38,092 bases of DNA from Methylococcales bacterium (lineage in GTDB: Bacteria; Pseudomonadota; Gammaproteobacteria; JABHGC01): contig JABHHM010000373.1 of NCBI GenBank assembly GCA_018671575.1, positions 1 to 38,092 on the forward strand. Reading direction: 5' to 3'. The position numbers were made by a program, and so were the translations under genes. The notes beneath the pieces were generated by a model. It searched no databases. It was not told the DNA's origin and saw only the letters and a program-made list of their open reading frames with translations. Every line of letters starts with the position of its first letter. The stretch's first letter is position 1. This document shows, one piece after another, positions 18,715 to 27,302 of this stretch.

Positions 18715-20726
18715 GTAAAGATTTTATCCGCGCTGCCAGGTGAAAAGCTATTATTTTGTGGGTCTTTGTAAAAACCAGCAGCAACTGATAGAAATTTTGC
18801 TTTAGACTTGCCTTGTAAAAAATGATTGAAAAAATGTAGATGCATCTGATTGACAATATCAGTCACAACAAGAGGGTCTTTCTTGCCAACGCCAATCAAA
18901 GATTTCAATAATTGCTCAAAAAGGCTGTTATTAAGAGCAGTAGGTATAAAATGACGTATCATCAACGGACCATCTGAAAAATTAGAATGTAGAGTACCCG
19001 CAATTCTCAATGAAAAAGCATTTACATTCTGAGCATTATAAAAATCATCAAATTTTGTGTCATTTAAAGAAACTACTGAACGGACTGCCAACACAGGTTT
19101 TCCGATATTACTGGATTTATTAGCTCCCAAAGGAACGCCATCCATATTACTGCAAGCTTTCATTAATGATTGCTGTGCACACATCTGTAATGCCACTGCA
19201 CCGCCAATAGAATGACCAAACATGCCCATTTGATCCAGATTAAGATGCCCTGTAAAACTGGGGTTTCCAACATCGCTATTATTTAATGACAGTAATTGAG
19301 ATAAGACAAACTCACTGTCTTGTACAACGGTATTAAACTGCGCATCCGTCAAAACACCACCAGAAATGTCCGATGATACAGGTATTGATGTTGAACTCCC
19401 AGGAATAACCGTGTCACCAGAAACATAAGAGTGATTAATTGCCACAACAATATATCCATGACTTGCCAATTGCTCTAAAAAGGTCGTATAAGTTGCTGTC
19501 ACAAATTGCAATCCAGGAGAAAATAGCAAGACAGGATATTTTTCCTGACTAGTCGCAATCGGTGCATTTAAAATACTTTGTGGTTTTATTTGAGCATTGG
19601 CTTCTTCTTTGGTTAAAGACAACTGATCTTGTAATTTAAATGTCTTAATCATACCCGTGAGTGCAACTTGATCCATATAATCTGAAAAATCACCCGTTGA
19701 CGTTGTATCCGTAGGATACCAAACTCGTAACATCAACTCCCTTTGGTTATTCGACTCTTCCGTAAAAGCCGACAAACGACTGGTATCGGTCAGATGAATA
19801 TCTCGCAAACCCACACAAAACCCCCCCGTTAAAGGAGGTAATAGAGAATGAGCCCTGGTTTTACAAGCGGGTTGACTGGGCAACTCAAACGATATAAGAC
19901 CTGTTCTCTTGCCACTGATGGTTCGATTAATCGCAATACATTCTGCACAACTAATACCGCCCAATAATGACATTTGAATGGTTCCTGTATCACCATCACA
20001 ATCCGTCCAAATAATTGAACCCGCAGTATCAATACGTCCATTTAATTCACACTTTGATCGCTGAGCTGATATCCAGCTTCCATTACTAATCTGTCCATCG
20101 GCCGTCATATCAAAAGTAAAACTTCCTATTTCTCCATTATCAACCCATTCTCCGTTAAAAGTACCTGTATATATTATAAAGAGTGATTGGGTAAAATGAA
20201 TACTGGCCTGGGCCGCAGATAATAGTGAACGATTATCACCCGTCATTTGTTTGATAATATTGCCAATCGTCGTTTCACTATCCGTATCAAAATTTAATTG
20301 TAAATTAGCCGCCGCATTACGTGCCGCTTCTGAAATTTGAATACCATTGGTTGGATCCTGATCGGTATCCAGTGTTTGTAGAAATTGCAAAATTTTGAGT
20401 ACCGATTCATTGCTATGATCTTTTGCATTACTGACCATATTCACAGGAGTAATCACTGTTGAAGCCGTAGTATTACCCAGAGTAATACCACCAATGGATA
20501 AAGTAATTTCTTCATTTTCAAGAAATTTAAAAAGACCATTACTATCGGTAAAACCTGATTGAGTCGGGGTCTGATATTTGATACCAGAGACTGCAGAATC
20601 AACAAAAGTACCTTGCTTAGACGATGAATCACTACTAGAACCACTGCTACCGCAACCAGACAAAGCACTGATGGCAAATATTATCAATAAAGATAGGCGT
20701 ACTGAGTCTAAAAGATTGCTGAACAT
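18705..20726 (-). CDS. Secreted lipoprotein with C-terminal PAF-acetylhydrolase-like domain
   Basis: A 673-residue predicted lipoprotein. The signal peptide is followed by lipobox LSGC with acylated Cys25. A serine-rich linker leads to a beta-rich N-terminal domain (VDSAVSGIKYQTPTQSGFTD; SNGLFKFLENEE) that resembles domains in marine surface proteins. The C-terminal half is an alpha/beta hydrolase similar to PAF acetylhydrolase/chlorophyllase proteins: YPVLLFSPGLQ, HGYIVVAINHSY, nucleophile Ser506 in GHSIGG, likely Asp529 in NMDG and His580 in TLHSN. The ATG at 20726 has AAGGAATT upstream and is preferred to one 20 codons earlier. It probably hydrolyses a lipid or ester at the cell surface; the substrate is unknown. 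Confidence 0.75.
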   Translation of the reverse strand: MFSNLLDSVRLSLLIIFAISALSGCGSSGSSSDSSSKQGTFVDSAVSGIKYQTPTQSGFTDSNGLFKFLENEEITLSIGGITLGNTTASTVITPVNMVSNAKDHSNESVLKILQFLQTLDTDQDPTNGIQISEAARNAAANLQLNFDTDSETTIGNIIKQMTGDNRSLLSAAQASIHFTQSLFIIYTGTFNGEWVDNGEIGSFTFDMTADGQISNGSWISAQRSKCELNGRIDTAGSIIWTDCDGDTGTIQMSLLGGISCAECIAINRTISGKRTGLISFELPSQPACKTRAHSLLPPLTGGFCVGLRDIHLTDTSRLSAFTEESNNQRELMLRVWYPTDTTSTGDFSDYMDQVALTGMIKTFKLQDQLSLTKEEANAQIKPQSILNAPIATSQEKYPVLLFSPGLQFVTATYTTFLEQLASHGYIVVAINHSYVSGDTVIPGSSTSIPVSSDISGGVLTDAQFNTVVQDSEFVLSQLLSLNNSDVGNPSFTGHLNLDQMGMFGHSIGGAVALQMCAQQSLMKACSNMDGVPLGANKSSNIGKPVLAVRSVVSLNDTKFDDFYNAQNVNAFSLRIAGTLHSNFSDGPLMIRHFIPTALNNSLFEQLLKSLIGVGKKDPLVVTDIVNQMHLHFFNHFLQGKSKAKFLSVAAGFYKDPQNNSFSPGSADKIFTAK

Positions 20727-21064
20727 AATTTTTTTTAATTCCTTAAACAATGGACGTAATACTCCGTGTCCAAAACCATAGAACAAGAGAAAGAATTTCA
20801 GTATATATTAATATGCTACAACAAGAAGGGCGCTTTTACAATTAGGTCATTTACTAATATTTATTATGTTTTTGACATAATTCGATGATCATGAATTATG
20901 TGACCCACACCATGCACTAATTATAGTAACAACTTTATCAAAAAAACTGTGACCTACTTCACATTTTAGCTCAGAATTTAAAAAATGTTCTGTCTCATTT
21001 TATTAATAGTCTATTAATTCCCGTCTAAACTATAGATGTTTAATCATTAAAAAGTTTTTAAGGC
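20727..21064. promoter_or_regulatory. Divergent promoter region, lipoprotein / secretion operon
   Basis: A 338-bp gap between divergent genes. It holds a perfect CRP-type box at 20948-20963 and an 8-bp dyad CATAATTC/GAATTATG at 20876-20900. No ORF or RNA gene was recognised. Confidence 0.5.
20948..20963. promoter_or_regulatory. CRP/Vfr-type binding site upstream of the secretion ATPase
   Basis: TGTGA-CCTACT-TCACA is an exact match to the CRP core TGTGA-N6-TCACA, and the flanks (AAC before, TTT after) also fit. It lies 102 bp before the ATPase start codon and 222 bp before the divergent lipoprotein start. A Crp/Vfr-type gene lies at the left edge of the window. Binding itself is inferred. Confidence 0.65.
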
Positions 21065-23182
21065 ATGGCAAAACAATCAATTAAATATCCTCGAGTAATC
21101 ATCGTTACAGGAATTCCATTACAGGGGGATAATCTCTCAAAGTTACTGCAACAATATGGCTTGAGTATTAGTAAAATACTGAGACATGATGATCAACTAC
21201 TGACACAGTTAACGGCTCAAGATGCCGATGTTTTATTGGTAGATTTATGTGACTCTGATGATAACGAGCTTAATTTAGATGCCCTTGATGGTTTATTAGA
21301 CCAATCACAATTACCCATTCTGTTTAATGACATTCACATGGAAAACTCTCCCAGTAAACTGGGAGCCAAAATGGTCAGTAAATTATATGACGTCCTTGAA
21401 TGGGAAAAACCCGATACTTTCAAACCTGGCTCAACTAAAAAAATAACCTCTAAAAAATCAACCGCATTGAGCCAACACCATGCCAAAAAAGCCAAACCAT
21501 TAGAAAAACCATTGGGCAAAATATTATTAGATGCAAGAAAAATATCCGAAGAAAATATAGAAAAAGCCCTCATTACTCAGTCTGAACAAGGTGGAAGCCT
21601 CGGTGATATTTTAGTTTCCATGGAACTCATTACAGAAAAAGACTTTGCCATTGCCTTATCAAAACAACTGGGGCTTCCCATTGCAAGGCCCTCTGACTAC
21701 CCAGAAGAAGCATTATTAGCTGAAACAATTAGTGAACGCTTTCTTCAGGAATTCCAGGTCATTCCCATTAAAGAACGCTCAGACGGCATAGCCATTGCCA
21801 TGTTAGACCCCACCAATGATTATATCAAAGAAGCCATTCATTTAGCCGTTGACAAACCCGTTATCTGTTGTGTGGTGGTGATGTCCGAGTTTCGCAAAGC
21901 CTTTGAAAAACTCTATGGTGCAGGTAAAAGTATTATGGAACAGATTGCCGATGATATTGGTGGCGATGAAGACTTTTCTGATGAAGATGATGTTGAACAT
22001 TTAAAAGATTTAGCCAGCGAAGCCCCCATTATTCGTCTAGTAAGCCTAGTTATTCATGATGCCATCGCAGCACGAGCATCTGATATTCACATTGAACCTT
22101 TTGAAACCAACTTAAAAGTTCGATATCGAATCGACGGCATATTAAAAGACGTTGAATCTCCACCATCAAGCTCTTGTGCAGCAGTCATTTCTCGCATTAA
22201 AATCATGGCAAAACTGGATATTGCAGAACGCCGATTACCTCAAGATGGACGAATTAAACTTCGGGTTGAAAATAAAGAAGTAGATTTAAGGGTATCAACC
22301 ATTCCAACCATGCATGGTGAAAGTATCGTCATGCGTATTTTACTCAATGACAGTATCGCCACTGATTTTGACTCACTGGGTTTTGTTGGTGAACCCTTAG
22401 ATATTTATTTAGAATGCTTAAATCAACCACATGGTATTTTATTAGTCACGGGTCCAACAGGTAGCGGAAAAACCACCACACTCTATACCTCATTACAAAA
22501 ACTCAACACCCCTGGACGAAAAATTTTAACCGTAGAAGACCCCGTGGAATATCAACTAGAAGGCATCAATCAAATTCAAGTTAAACCATCCATCGGCTTG
22601 ACCTTTTCAGATGCCTTAAGATCCATTGTCAGACAAGATCCAGACATCATTATGATAGGTGAAATGAGAGACCTTGAAACAGCACAAATAGCCATTCAAT
22701 CTGCTCTCACGGGTCACATGGTATTATCAACATTACACACCAATGATGCACCCAGCAGCTTAACTCGATTAATGGACATGGGCATTGAAGACTATCTCAT
22801 CACTTCTTCAGTATCAGGTGTATTAGCCCAGCGCCTGGTGAGAAAACTATGTGATCATTGCAAATCTGACCTCACCGCTTGTGAAGAATTAATTGAAGAA
22901 ATGAACTTAATCAAATATACAGACAATAATCACTTACACTTAAAGAAAGCGGTTGGTTGCCATAAATGTAATGGAACAGGCTATAACGGACGTTTAAGTA
23001 TTGTACAAATGATGTTGATGACTGACCCAATCAGACGCCTGGTCATGCAACACGCTGATGCCAGAGAAATACAGAAAAAAGCCTTAGAATCAGGCATGGA
23101 ATCCATGTTAGATGATGGCCTGAGAAAAGCGGTAAAAGGACTCACAACCGTTGAGGAAGTGCTTAGAGTGACTCAAGACTAA
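21065..23182 (+). CDS. gspE: GspE/PilB-type secretion ATPase with extra N-terminal pseudo-receiver domain
   Basis: A 705-residue traffic ATPase that would power pseudopilus or pilus assembly at the inner membrane. From the C-terminus back: a tetracysteine zinc motif (Cys596, Cys599, Cys632, Cys635), Walker B DIIMIGEMRD (527-536), Walker A GPTGSGKT (463-470), the Asp-box RASDIHIEPFE, and an MshEN/T2SSE-N domain (about 150-255, LGKILLDARKIS and LGDILVSMELIT). The first ~115 residues are unusual: a receiver-like fold start (VIIVTGIPLQGDNLSKLLQ, then DADVLLVDL and LPILFNDI) that resembles the N-terminus of ChpB/CheB proteins of pilus chemotaxis. It overlaps the next gene by one base. GspE is the most likely identity; MshE or PilB are alternatives. 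Confidence 0.85.
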   Translation: MAKQSIKYPRVIIVTGIPLQGDNLSKLLQQYGLSISKILRHDDQLLTQLTAQDADVLLVDLCDSDDNELNLDALDGLLDQSQLPILFNDIHMENSPSKLGAKMVSKLYDVLEWEKPDTFKPGSTKKITSKKSTALSQHHAKKAKPLEKPLGKILLDARKISEENIEKALITQSEQGGSLGDILVSMELITEKDFAIALSKQLGLPIARPSDYPEEALLAETISERFLQEFQVIPIKERSDGIAIAMLDPTNDYIKEAIHLAVDKPVICCVVVMSEFRKAFEKLYGAGKSIMEQIADDIGGDEDFSDEDDVEHLKDLASEAPIIRLVSLVIHDAIAARASDIHIEPFETNLKVRYRIDGILKDVESPPSSSCAAVISRIKIMAKLDIAERRLPQDGRIKLRVENKEVDLRVSTIPTMHGESIVMRILLNDSIATDFDSLGFVGEPLDIYLECLNQPHGILLVTGPTGSGKTTTLYTSLQKLNTPGRKILTVEDPVEYQLEGINQIQVKPSIGLTFSDALRSIVRQDPDIIMIGEMRDLETAQIAIQSALTGHMVLSTLHTNDAPSSLTRLMDMGIEDYLITSSVSGVLAQRLVRKLCDHCKSDLTACEELIEEMNLIKYTDNNHLHLKKAVGCHKCNGTGYNGRLSIVQMMLMTDPIRRLVMQHADAREIQKKALESGMESMLDDGLRKAVKGLTTVEEVLRVTQD

Positions 23183-24321
23183 TGAAACAACATAACGCCA
23201 AAGAAAAAATTAGATTTTTACTCAAGCAGAGTTTAGGAACCACCCATTTTAAAGCATGGTGGTGGAATCAGGTTGCCTTTTTATTTCCTGAAAAACTGGT
23301 CAAATTATTCATCACTCACAAAGGCATCGTCAGGCTACAATTAAATGCCCCTAATTTATCTGTCACTCGTTTTGAGGACGACCAAAACAAAACCGTTCAG
23401 AAAGAAGCGTTACCCCTGTCAAAAATTAAAGCATCAAAAGACAAACCACTGACCATTCTTGATCAATTTGACCCACATGAGACTCAAATTGAAATCTGCC
23501 TACCTCAAAACCATGTTTTAATCACCGAATTAAGCTTTCCCCTGGCTGTCGAAGAAAATCTTACCGAAGTCATTCAATTTGAAATAGACCGATACACACC
23601 TTTTACCCTTGAACAGGTTTATTTTAGTCATCGCATCATCGACAAACAAGAAGAACAAATTGTCGTTGAATTAACCTTAACACCTCGCAAAAAACTACAC
23701 GAATTACTTAACCTATTTAAAAACTGGCAAGTCATTCCTGATCGTATCTATGCCGTCCCAAAAAATCATGACTATTCCAGATTACCCAATAACAGTCAGC
23801 ATAATCTGATTCCTGATGAATTGAGAATTAAAAAACAAAAACCTTGGGGACAACTCAATTTTATCATGACAATTGTCACTATAGTGCTATTTTGCATCCT
23901 GTTAATTAGCCCGATCATTCAAAAAAGTTTAGATATTACAGAACTCAACACTTTAATTAAAAATGCCAAAAAAGAAGCCAATGAAACCAGTAAAATTCAA
24001 AATACTTTAGACCGTATGGTCAATGAAGCTAATTTTTTGGTCAATAAAAAACAGCAAACGCCCCTTTTCATTAAAACCATCACTGAAATTTCTAGCCTGC
24101 TTCCGACGGATAGCTGGATTCATATGATGGAACAAAATGGAGTGGAAGTCAGAATTCAAGGCAAGTCACCCTCACCCTCTTCTTTGATTGGTCAAATGGA
24201 AGCATCTGATTTATTTGAAAATGCCAAATTTAGATCACCTGTCACACGAGATGCAAAAACGGGTTTGGAACGATTTCATTTATCGGTTGATTTAATCACC
24301 AAAAATCGAGATTCAAAATGA
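23182..24321 (+). CDS. gspL: GspL/PilN-like inner-membrane assembly protein
   Basis: A 379-residue bitopic protein. The cytoplasmic part carries a reduced PilM/GspL-like fold (LPQNHVLITELSFPLAVEEN, FEIDRYTPF). One membrane helix follows (about 227-249, FIMTIVTIVLFCILLISPII), then a periplasmic coiled coil and a PilN-type ferredoxin-like domain (ISSLLPTDSWIHMMEQNGVE). This is the layout of non-canonical GspL proteins, which link the ATPase to the pseudopilus platform. Its ATG overlaps the ATPase stop codon and its end overlaps the next gene by 4 bp, so the three genes form one tight operon. Confidence 0.75.
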   Translation: MKQHNAKEKIRFLLKQSLGTTHFKAWWWNQVAFLFPEKLVKLFITHKGIVRLQLNAPNLSVTRFEDDQNKTVQKEALPLSKIKASKDKPLTILDQFDPHETQIEICLPQNHVLITELSFPLAVEENLTEVIQFEIDRYTPFTLEQVYFSHRIIDKQEEQIVVELTLTPRKKLHELLNLFKNWQVIPDRIYAVPKNHDYSRLPNNSQHNLIPDELRIKKQKPWGQLNFIMTIVTIVLFCILLISPIIQKSLDITELNTLIKNAKKEANETSKIQNTLDRMVNEANFLVNKKQQTPLFIKTITEISSLLPTDSWIHMMEQNGVEVRIQGKSPSPSSLIGQMEASDLFENAKFRSPVTRDAKTGLERFHLSVDLITKNRDSK

Positions 24322-24914
24322 AACGTTTAGACAAATCAACCCAAAAAACACTGGCGTTAGGGCTATTAGCCCTCAGTATTTTAATCACCCTATCATTAAC
24401 CATCATCCCTGCCATCGTTCTTAACTACAGCTTTAATGAAACAATCATTACTCTGGATGATCGCTTAAAACGTTATCAACGCATTGCCAATAAAAAACCA
24501 ATCTTACAAAAACAACTCAAATCACTGCAACAAAATTATTCAGGACGGGATTATTACCTTAAAAGCAAAGGTGAATCCTTGGCTTCTGCCGAACTCACCA
24601 AACTGGTTAAACGAACCATTAAAAGAAATGGTGGTGAAATTATCAGCACTCGAGTCATCAGCAACAAGCCCGACAAAAAAACCAAAAAAAACAGCACCTT
24701 TAAAAAAATTACCATCAAAGTAGAAATTCGTGGCAATATCAATGCACTACAAAAAGTACTCTACAAACTGGAAATGGGCAAACCACTGTTGTTTATTGAT
24801 GCTGTAAGAATACGTTCTAGGAACCGATTTAGGAGAAATTCTCGAAGTAATAATTCTGCTGATACAGGTAATCTTGATATACGAATGGAAATTTCTGGGT
24901 ATATGAAAATTTAG
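24318..24914 (+). CDS. gspM: GspM/PilO-like inner-membrane assembly protein
   Basis: A 198-residue protein with a short cytoplasmic N-terminus, one membrane helix (about residues 11-35, LALGLLALSILITLSLTII), a coiled coil and a periplasmic ferredoxin-like domain ending LDIRMEISGYMKI. This fits the GspM 'b' type. ATGA overlap with gspL suggests coupled translation. It is the last gene of the operon and its stop overlaps that of the opposing membrane-protein gene. No gspC, D, F, G or K gene follows, so the rest of the machine must be encoded elsewhere. Confidence 0.72.
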   Translation: MKRLDKSTQKTLALGLLALSILITLSLTIIPAIVLNYSFNETIITLDDRLKRYQRIANKKPILQKQLKSLQQNYSGRDYYLKSKGESLASAELTKLVKRTIKRNGGEIISTRVISNKPDKKTKKNSTFKKITIKVEIRGNINALQKVLYKLEMGKPLLFIDAVRIRSRNRFRRNSRSNNSADTGNLDIRMEISGYMKI

Positions 24915-25618
24915 CCTTTCATCATTGATAATAAAATTAAAACCACACCAGTAACAATCATTCCTATCCCAATGACACGCCTAACCATCATTGCCTGAGT
25001 CATTTTTGTCAGCCATTGTGTTGCACTGCCCATTGAAATTAACATCGGCAATGTACCTAGGCCAAAAAACAACATCAACAATGAACCATGCCACCAACTT
25101 GACGCCATCAATGACCATCCCAAAACACTATAAACCAAGCCACAAGGTAGCCAACCCCAAACACCGCCCAAAACAAAAGCATGTAATAAATTATTAATGG
25201 GTAAAATTTGACGCCCAAAAGGCTCTATTATTTTCCACAATTTTGCCCCCACTTTTTCTAAATACTGTAAAACAGGCCATATATTAGCTAAATACAAACC
25301 CAATGCGATTAAAAACAAACTGGAAACCCAAAGATTGATTGAATGCCCATGTTGATGTGACAAATGCATGGTGGCAGCCGAACCCACTAAGCCCAATAAA
25401 CCACCTGCAATCATGTAACTAAAAATTCTTCCCGAATTGTAACAAAGCAAATAGGGCAACGTTTTTTTCCAACTTTTCTTTTCTTTGGTATCAAGCCCAA
25501 TGGTTAACAACCCCACCACACCACCACACATACCAGCACAATGGATTGAGCCAAATAATCCAATTAGAAAAGCGGCAACAAAGGTAATTTCTTCTGGCAT
25601 TGGCATAATAATTCTCAT
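24911..25618 (-). CDS. TauE/SafE-like (DsbD_2-type) membrane protein
   Basis: A 235-residue polytopic membrane protein with about six hydrophobic helices. The first helix contains LFGSIHCAGMCGG and the middle one GWLPCGLVYSVLGW; this pairing of CxxxC and PCG resembles DsbD-like proteins called 'sulfite exporter TauE/SafE' and often found with cbb3 oxidase assembly genes, where a copper or thiol role is suspected. Three in-frame ATGs (25618, 25606, 25600) compete; none has a strong ribosome-binding site. It converges on, and overlaps, gspM by 4 bp. No oxidase genes are adjacent, so the role is uncertain. Confidence 0.75.
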   Translation of the reverse strand: MRIIMPMPEEITFVAAFLIGLFGSIHCAGMCGGVVGLLTIGLDTKEKKSWKKTLPYLLCYNSGRIFSYMIAGGLLGLVGSAATMHLSHQHGHSINLWVSSLFLIALGLYLANIWPVLQYLEKVGAKLWKIIEPFGRQILPINNLLHAFVLGGVWGWLPCGLVYSVLGWSLMASSWWHGSLLMLFFGLGTLPMLISMGSATQWLTKMTQAMMVRRVIGIGMIVTGVVLILLSMMKG

Positions 25619-25668
25619 ATTTATTTAAATAAAGTTCGCATCATACAAAAATAATTGAATAGATTGAA

Positions 25669-25683
25669 GTGACAAGATGTCAC
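25669..25683. promoter_or_regulatory. Palindrome between divergent genes
   Basis: GTGAC-AAGAT-GTCAC, a perfect dyad 51 bp before the TauE-like start and 140 bp before the conserved unknown gene. It resembles a CRP/FNR-type half-site pair, but the central spacing is wrong for CRP. It may be an operator for another regulator. Confidence 0.3.
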
Positions 25684-25822
25684 ACTGAATTACTGACATT
25701 TAATAATTTATCAAAAATGCTACCCAGTTAACAAAATTTGACTTATATGCCCATTGATTTATTTTTGTCTTTTGCTAAAGTTTTAACTGTTGTTACCGAA
25801 AAAATAGTTAGAGGTATACAAA

Positions 25823-26395
25823 ATGACAAATTTAATTATTGAACCCACTTCAATGGCTCATTGGCATAAATTGGTCAGTGAAGCACAGTTTAAATGCAAT
25901 CAAAATCTGAATGAAGACACTGAATCATACCTGGTTTATTTATTGATGAGATATTTAAAACGTTCTGATTTTATTAACAACATTATGTCTACAAAATATT
26001 TAGAAGGCTTACAGGCCATGGGGCATGTACGTGATAGTCGTTTACAAGATGTAGGTGATCAATGTTTGTTATTTGCAGGTCTATTTCCACAAATTGCTGA
26101 AAAAAGATCACTCAATGTCAGCTTTTTTGTTGATTTAGGACGAAGCGCCTACCATGAAATTGCTGCTTATGGCGTACAAATAGGTGATTTATTGTATCAA
26201 CAGCTCTATCAAAGTTTTGTTGTAATGATTGATATTCTACATCATATTCGAGAATTAAATGGCTCTGTCAGCTTATCAGCATTTGACTCATATGATCTCT
26301 CTCAAAATGTAGCATCAGAAAAATCACAACAAAAATTAGACGATTTCAACAATAATGGTATTGTTTGTATTCCTGGCGTTTCAACCAAACAGTAA
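25823..26395 (+). CDS. Conserved hypothetical protein
   Basis: A 190-residue soluble protein, mostly alpha-helical, without signal peptide. Segments such as DTESYLVYLLMRYLKRSDFI, VRDSRLQDVGDQCLLFAGLF and VSFFVDLGRSAYHEIA have the look of a family seen in beta- and gammaproteobacteria. I do not know a function. The ATG at 25823 has TTAGAGG upstream. It stands alone between a divergent membrane-protein gene and the hslV region. Confidence 0.7.
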   Translation: MTNLIIEPTSMAHWHKLVSEAQFKCNQNLNEDTESYLVYLLMRYLKRSDFINNIMSTKYLEGLQAMGHVRDSRLQDVGDQCLLFAGLFPQIAEKRSLNVSFFVDLGRSAYHEIAAYGVQIGDLLYQQLYQSFVVMIDILHHIRELNGSVSLSAFDSYDLSQNVASEKSQQKLDDFNNNGIVCIPGVSTKQ

Positions 26396-26733
26396 ATTCC
26401 CACAAAAGACTATTCAAATCAGATGGATAGTCTCCTCTCAACTGCCAATTATTCACCAAATTCACACTTTTCTGTAGCCTCATCGCCATTAGACTTATAA
26501 TTTCGAGTTGTTATTTTATCCAACTGCCCATATTATAAGATTTCTAGGAGGCTATCCGAGAACTCAGGTTTTCGTCAAATCAAGGCATAAATGGTCGAAA
26601 AAGCACAGTTTATGTGTGTAAATGAGCAATTTGAGACCATTTTTAACGCAGAATTGGCGAAAAAATGTGTTCTCGGACAGCCTTTTAGAACACTCCTACA
26701 TTTCAATTTATACAATTTCAAAGAGAATTATTA
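26396..26733. other. Gap upstream of hslV
   Basis: A 338-bp stretch containing repeat element C at 26542-26690 and no ORF. The hslV promoter must lie here, possibly within or just after the repeat, which ends only 43 bp before the start codon. Confidence 0.5.
26542..26690. repeat. MITE-like inverted-repeat element C
   Basis: Terminal repeats of 22 bp: TTCTAGGAGGCTATCCGAGAAC at 26542-26563 pairs with the reverse complement of 26669-26690 at 19 of 22 positions. Inner parts are also symmetric (TTTTCGTCAAAT against ATTGGCGAAAAA; AATGGTC against GACCATT). The interior TTTTTAACGCAGAA, TCAAGG and GTGTAAATGAG are shared with element B. It is not coding and lies directly before hslV. Confidence 0.7.
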
Positions 26734-27270
26734 GTGGCAAATTTAAGAGGAACAACCATACTATCCGTTCGTCGAGGAGACCATGTCGTGGTCGGTGGTG
26801 ACGGTCAAGTTTCACTGGGCAACACAGTCATGAAAGGCAACGCTAGAAAGGTTAGGCGACTGTATCATGAAAAAGTCATTGCAGGCTTTGCTGGCGGAAC
26901 AGCAGATGCATTCACCTTATTTGAACGATTTGAAGCTCAGCTTGAAAAACATCATGGACATTTGACCCGATCCGCTGTAGAACTAGCAAAAGACTGGCGA
27001 ACCGATAGAATGCTCAGACGACTGGAAGCCATGCTGGTCGTAGCCGATAAAACAACCTCTTTAATTATTTCTGGCACAGGTGATGTCATCGAACCAGAAA
27101 ATAGCATCATGGCCATTGGCTCAGGTGGTCCCTATGCCCAAGCAGCAGCCAGAGCTTTAATAGAGCATACTCAATTGAATGCCAGAGAAGTGGTCGAACA
27201 TGGCTTATCCATAGCAGCAGATATCTGTGTTTATACCAATCACAACCGAACAATTGAAGAATTAAAATAA
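26734..27270 (+). CDS. hslV: ATP-dependent protease subunit HslV
   Basis: A 178-residue proteasome-like peptidase. After a short propeptide MANLRG, the catalytic threonine is Thr7 in [10 protein letters not shown]. coli has it directly after the start Met. [57 protein letters not shown] and [13 protein letters not shown] follow. The start is GTG at 26734 with AAAGAGAA upstream. It forms the HslVU protease with the next gene, 32 bp downstream. Confidence 0.95.
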   Translation: MANLRGTTILSVRRGDHVVVGGDGQVSLGNTVMKGNARKVRRLYHEKVIAGFAGGTADAFTLFERFEAQLEKHHGHLTRSAVELAKDWRTDRMLRRLEAMLVVADKTTSLIISGTGDVIEPENSIMAIGSGGPYAQAAARALIEHTQLNAREVVEHGLSIAADICVYTNHNRTIEELK

Positions 27271-27302
27271 TCTTAAATTTATAGCTAATAAATGGTTTAA
27301 AA

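Noticed and set aside
25669-25683. CRP site in the TauE-like / unknown gene gap
   Set aside because: The dyad GTGAC-AAGAT-GTCAC gives 7 instead of 6 bp between TGA and TCA core halves; kept only as an unassigned palindrome.
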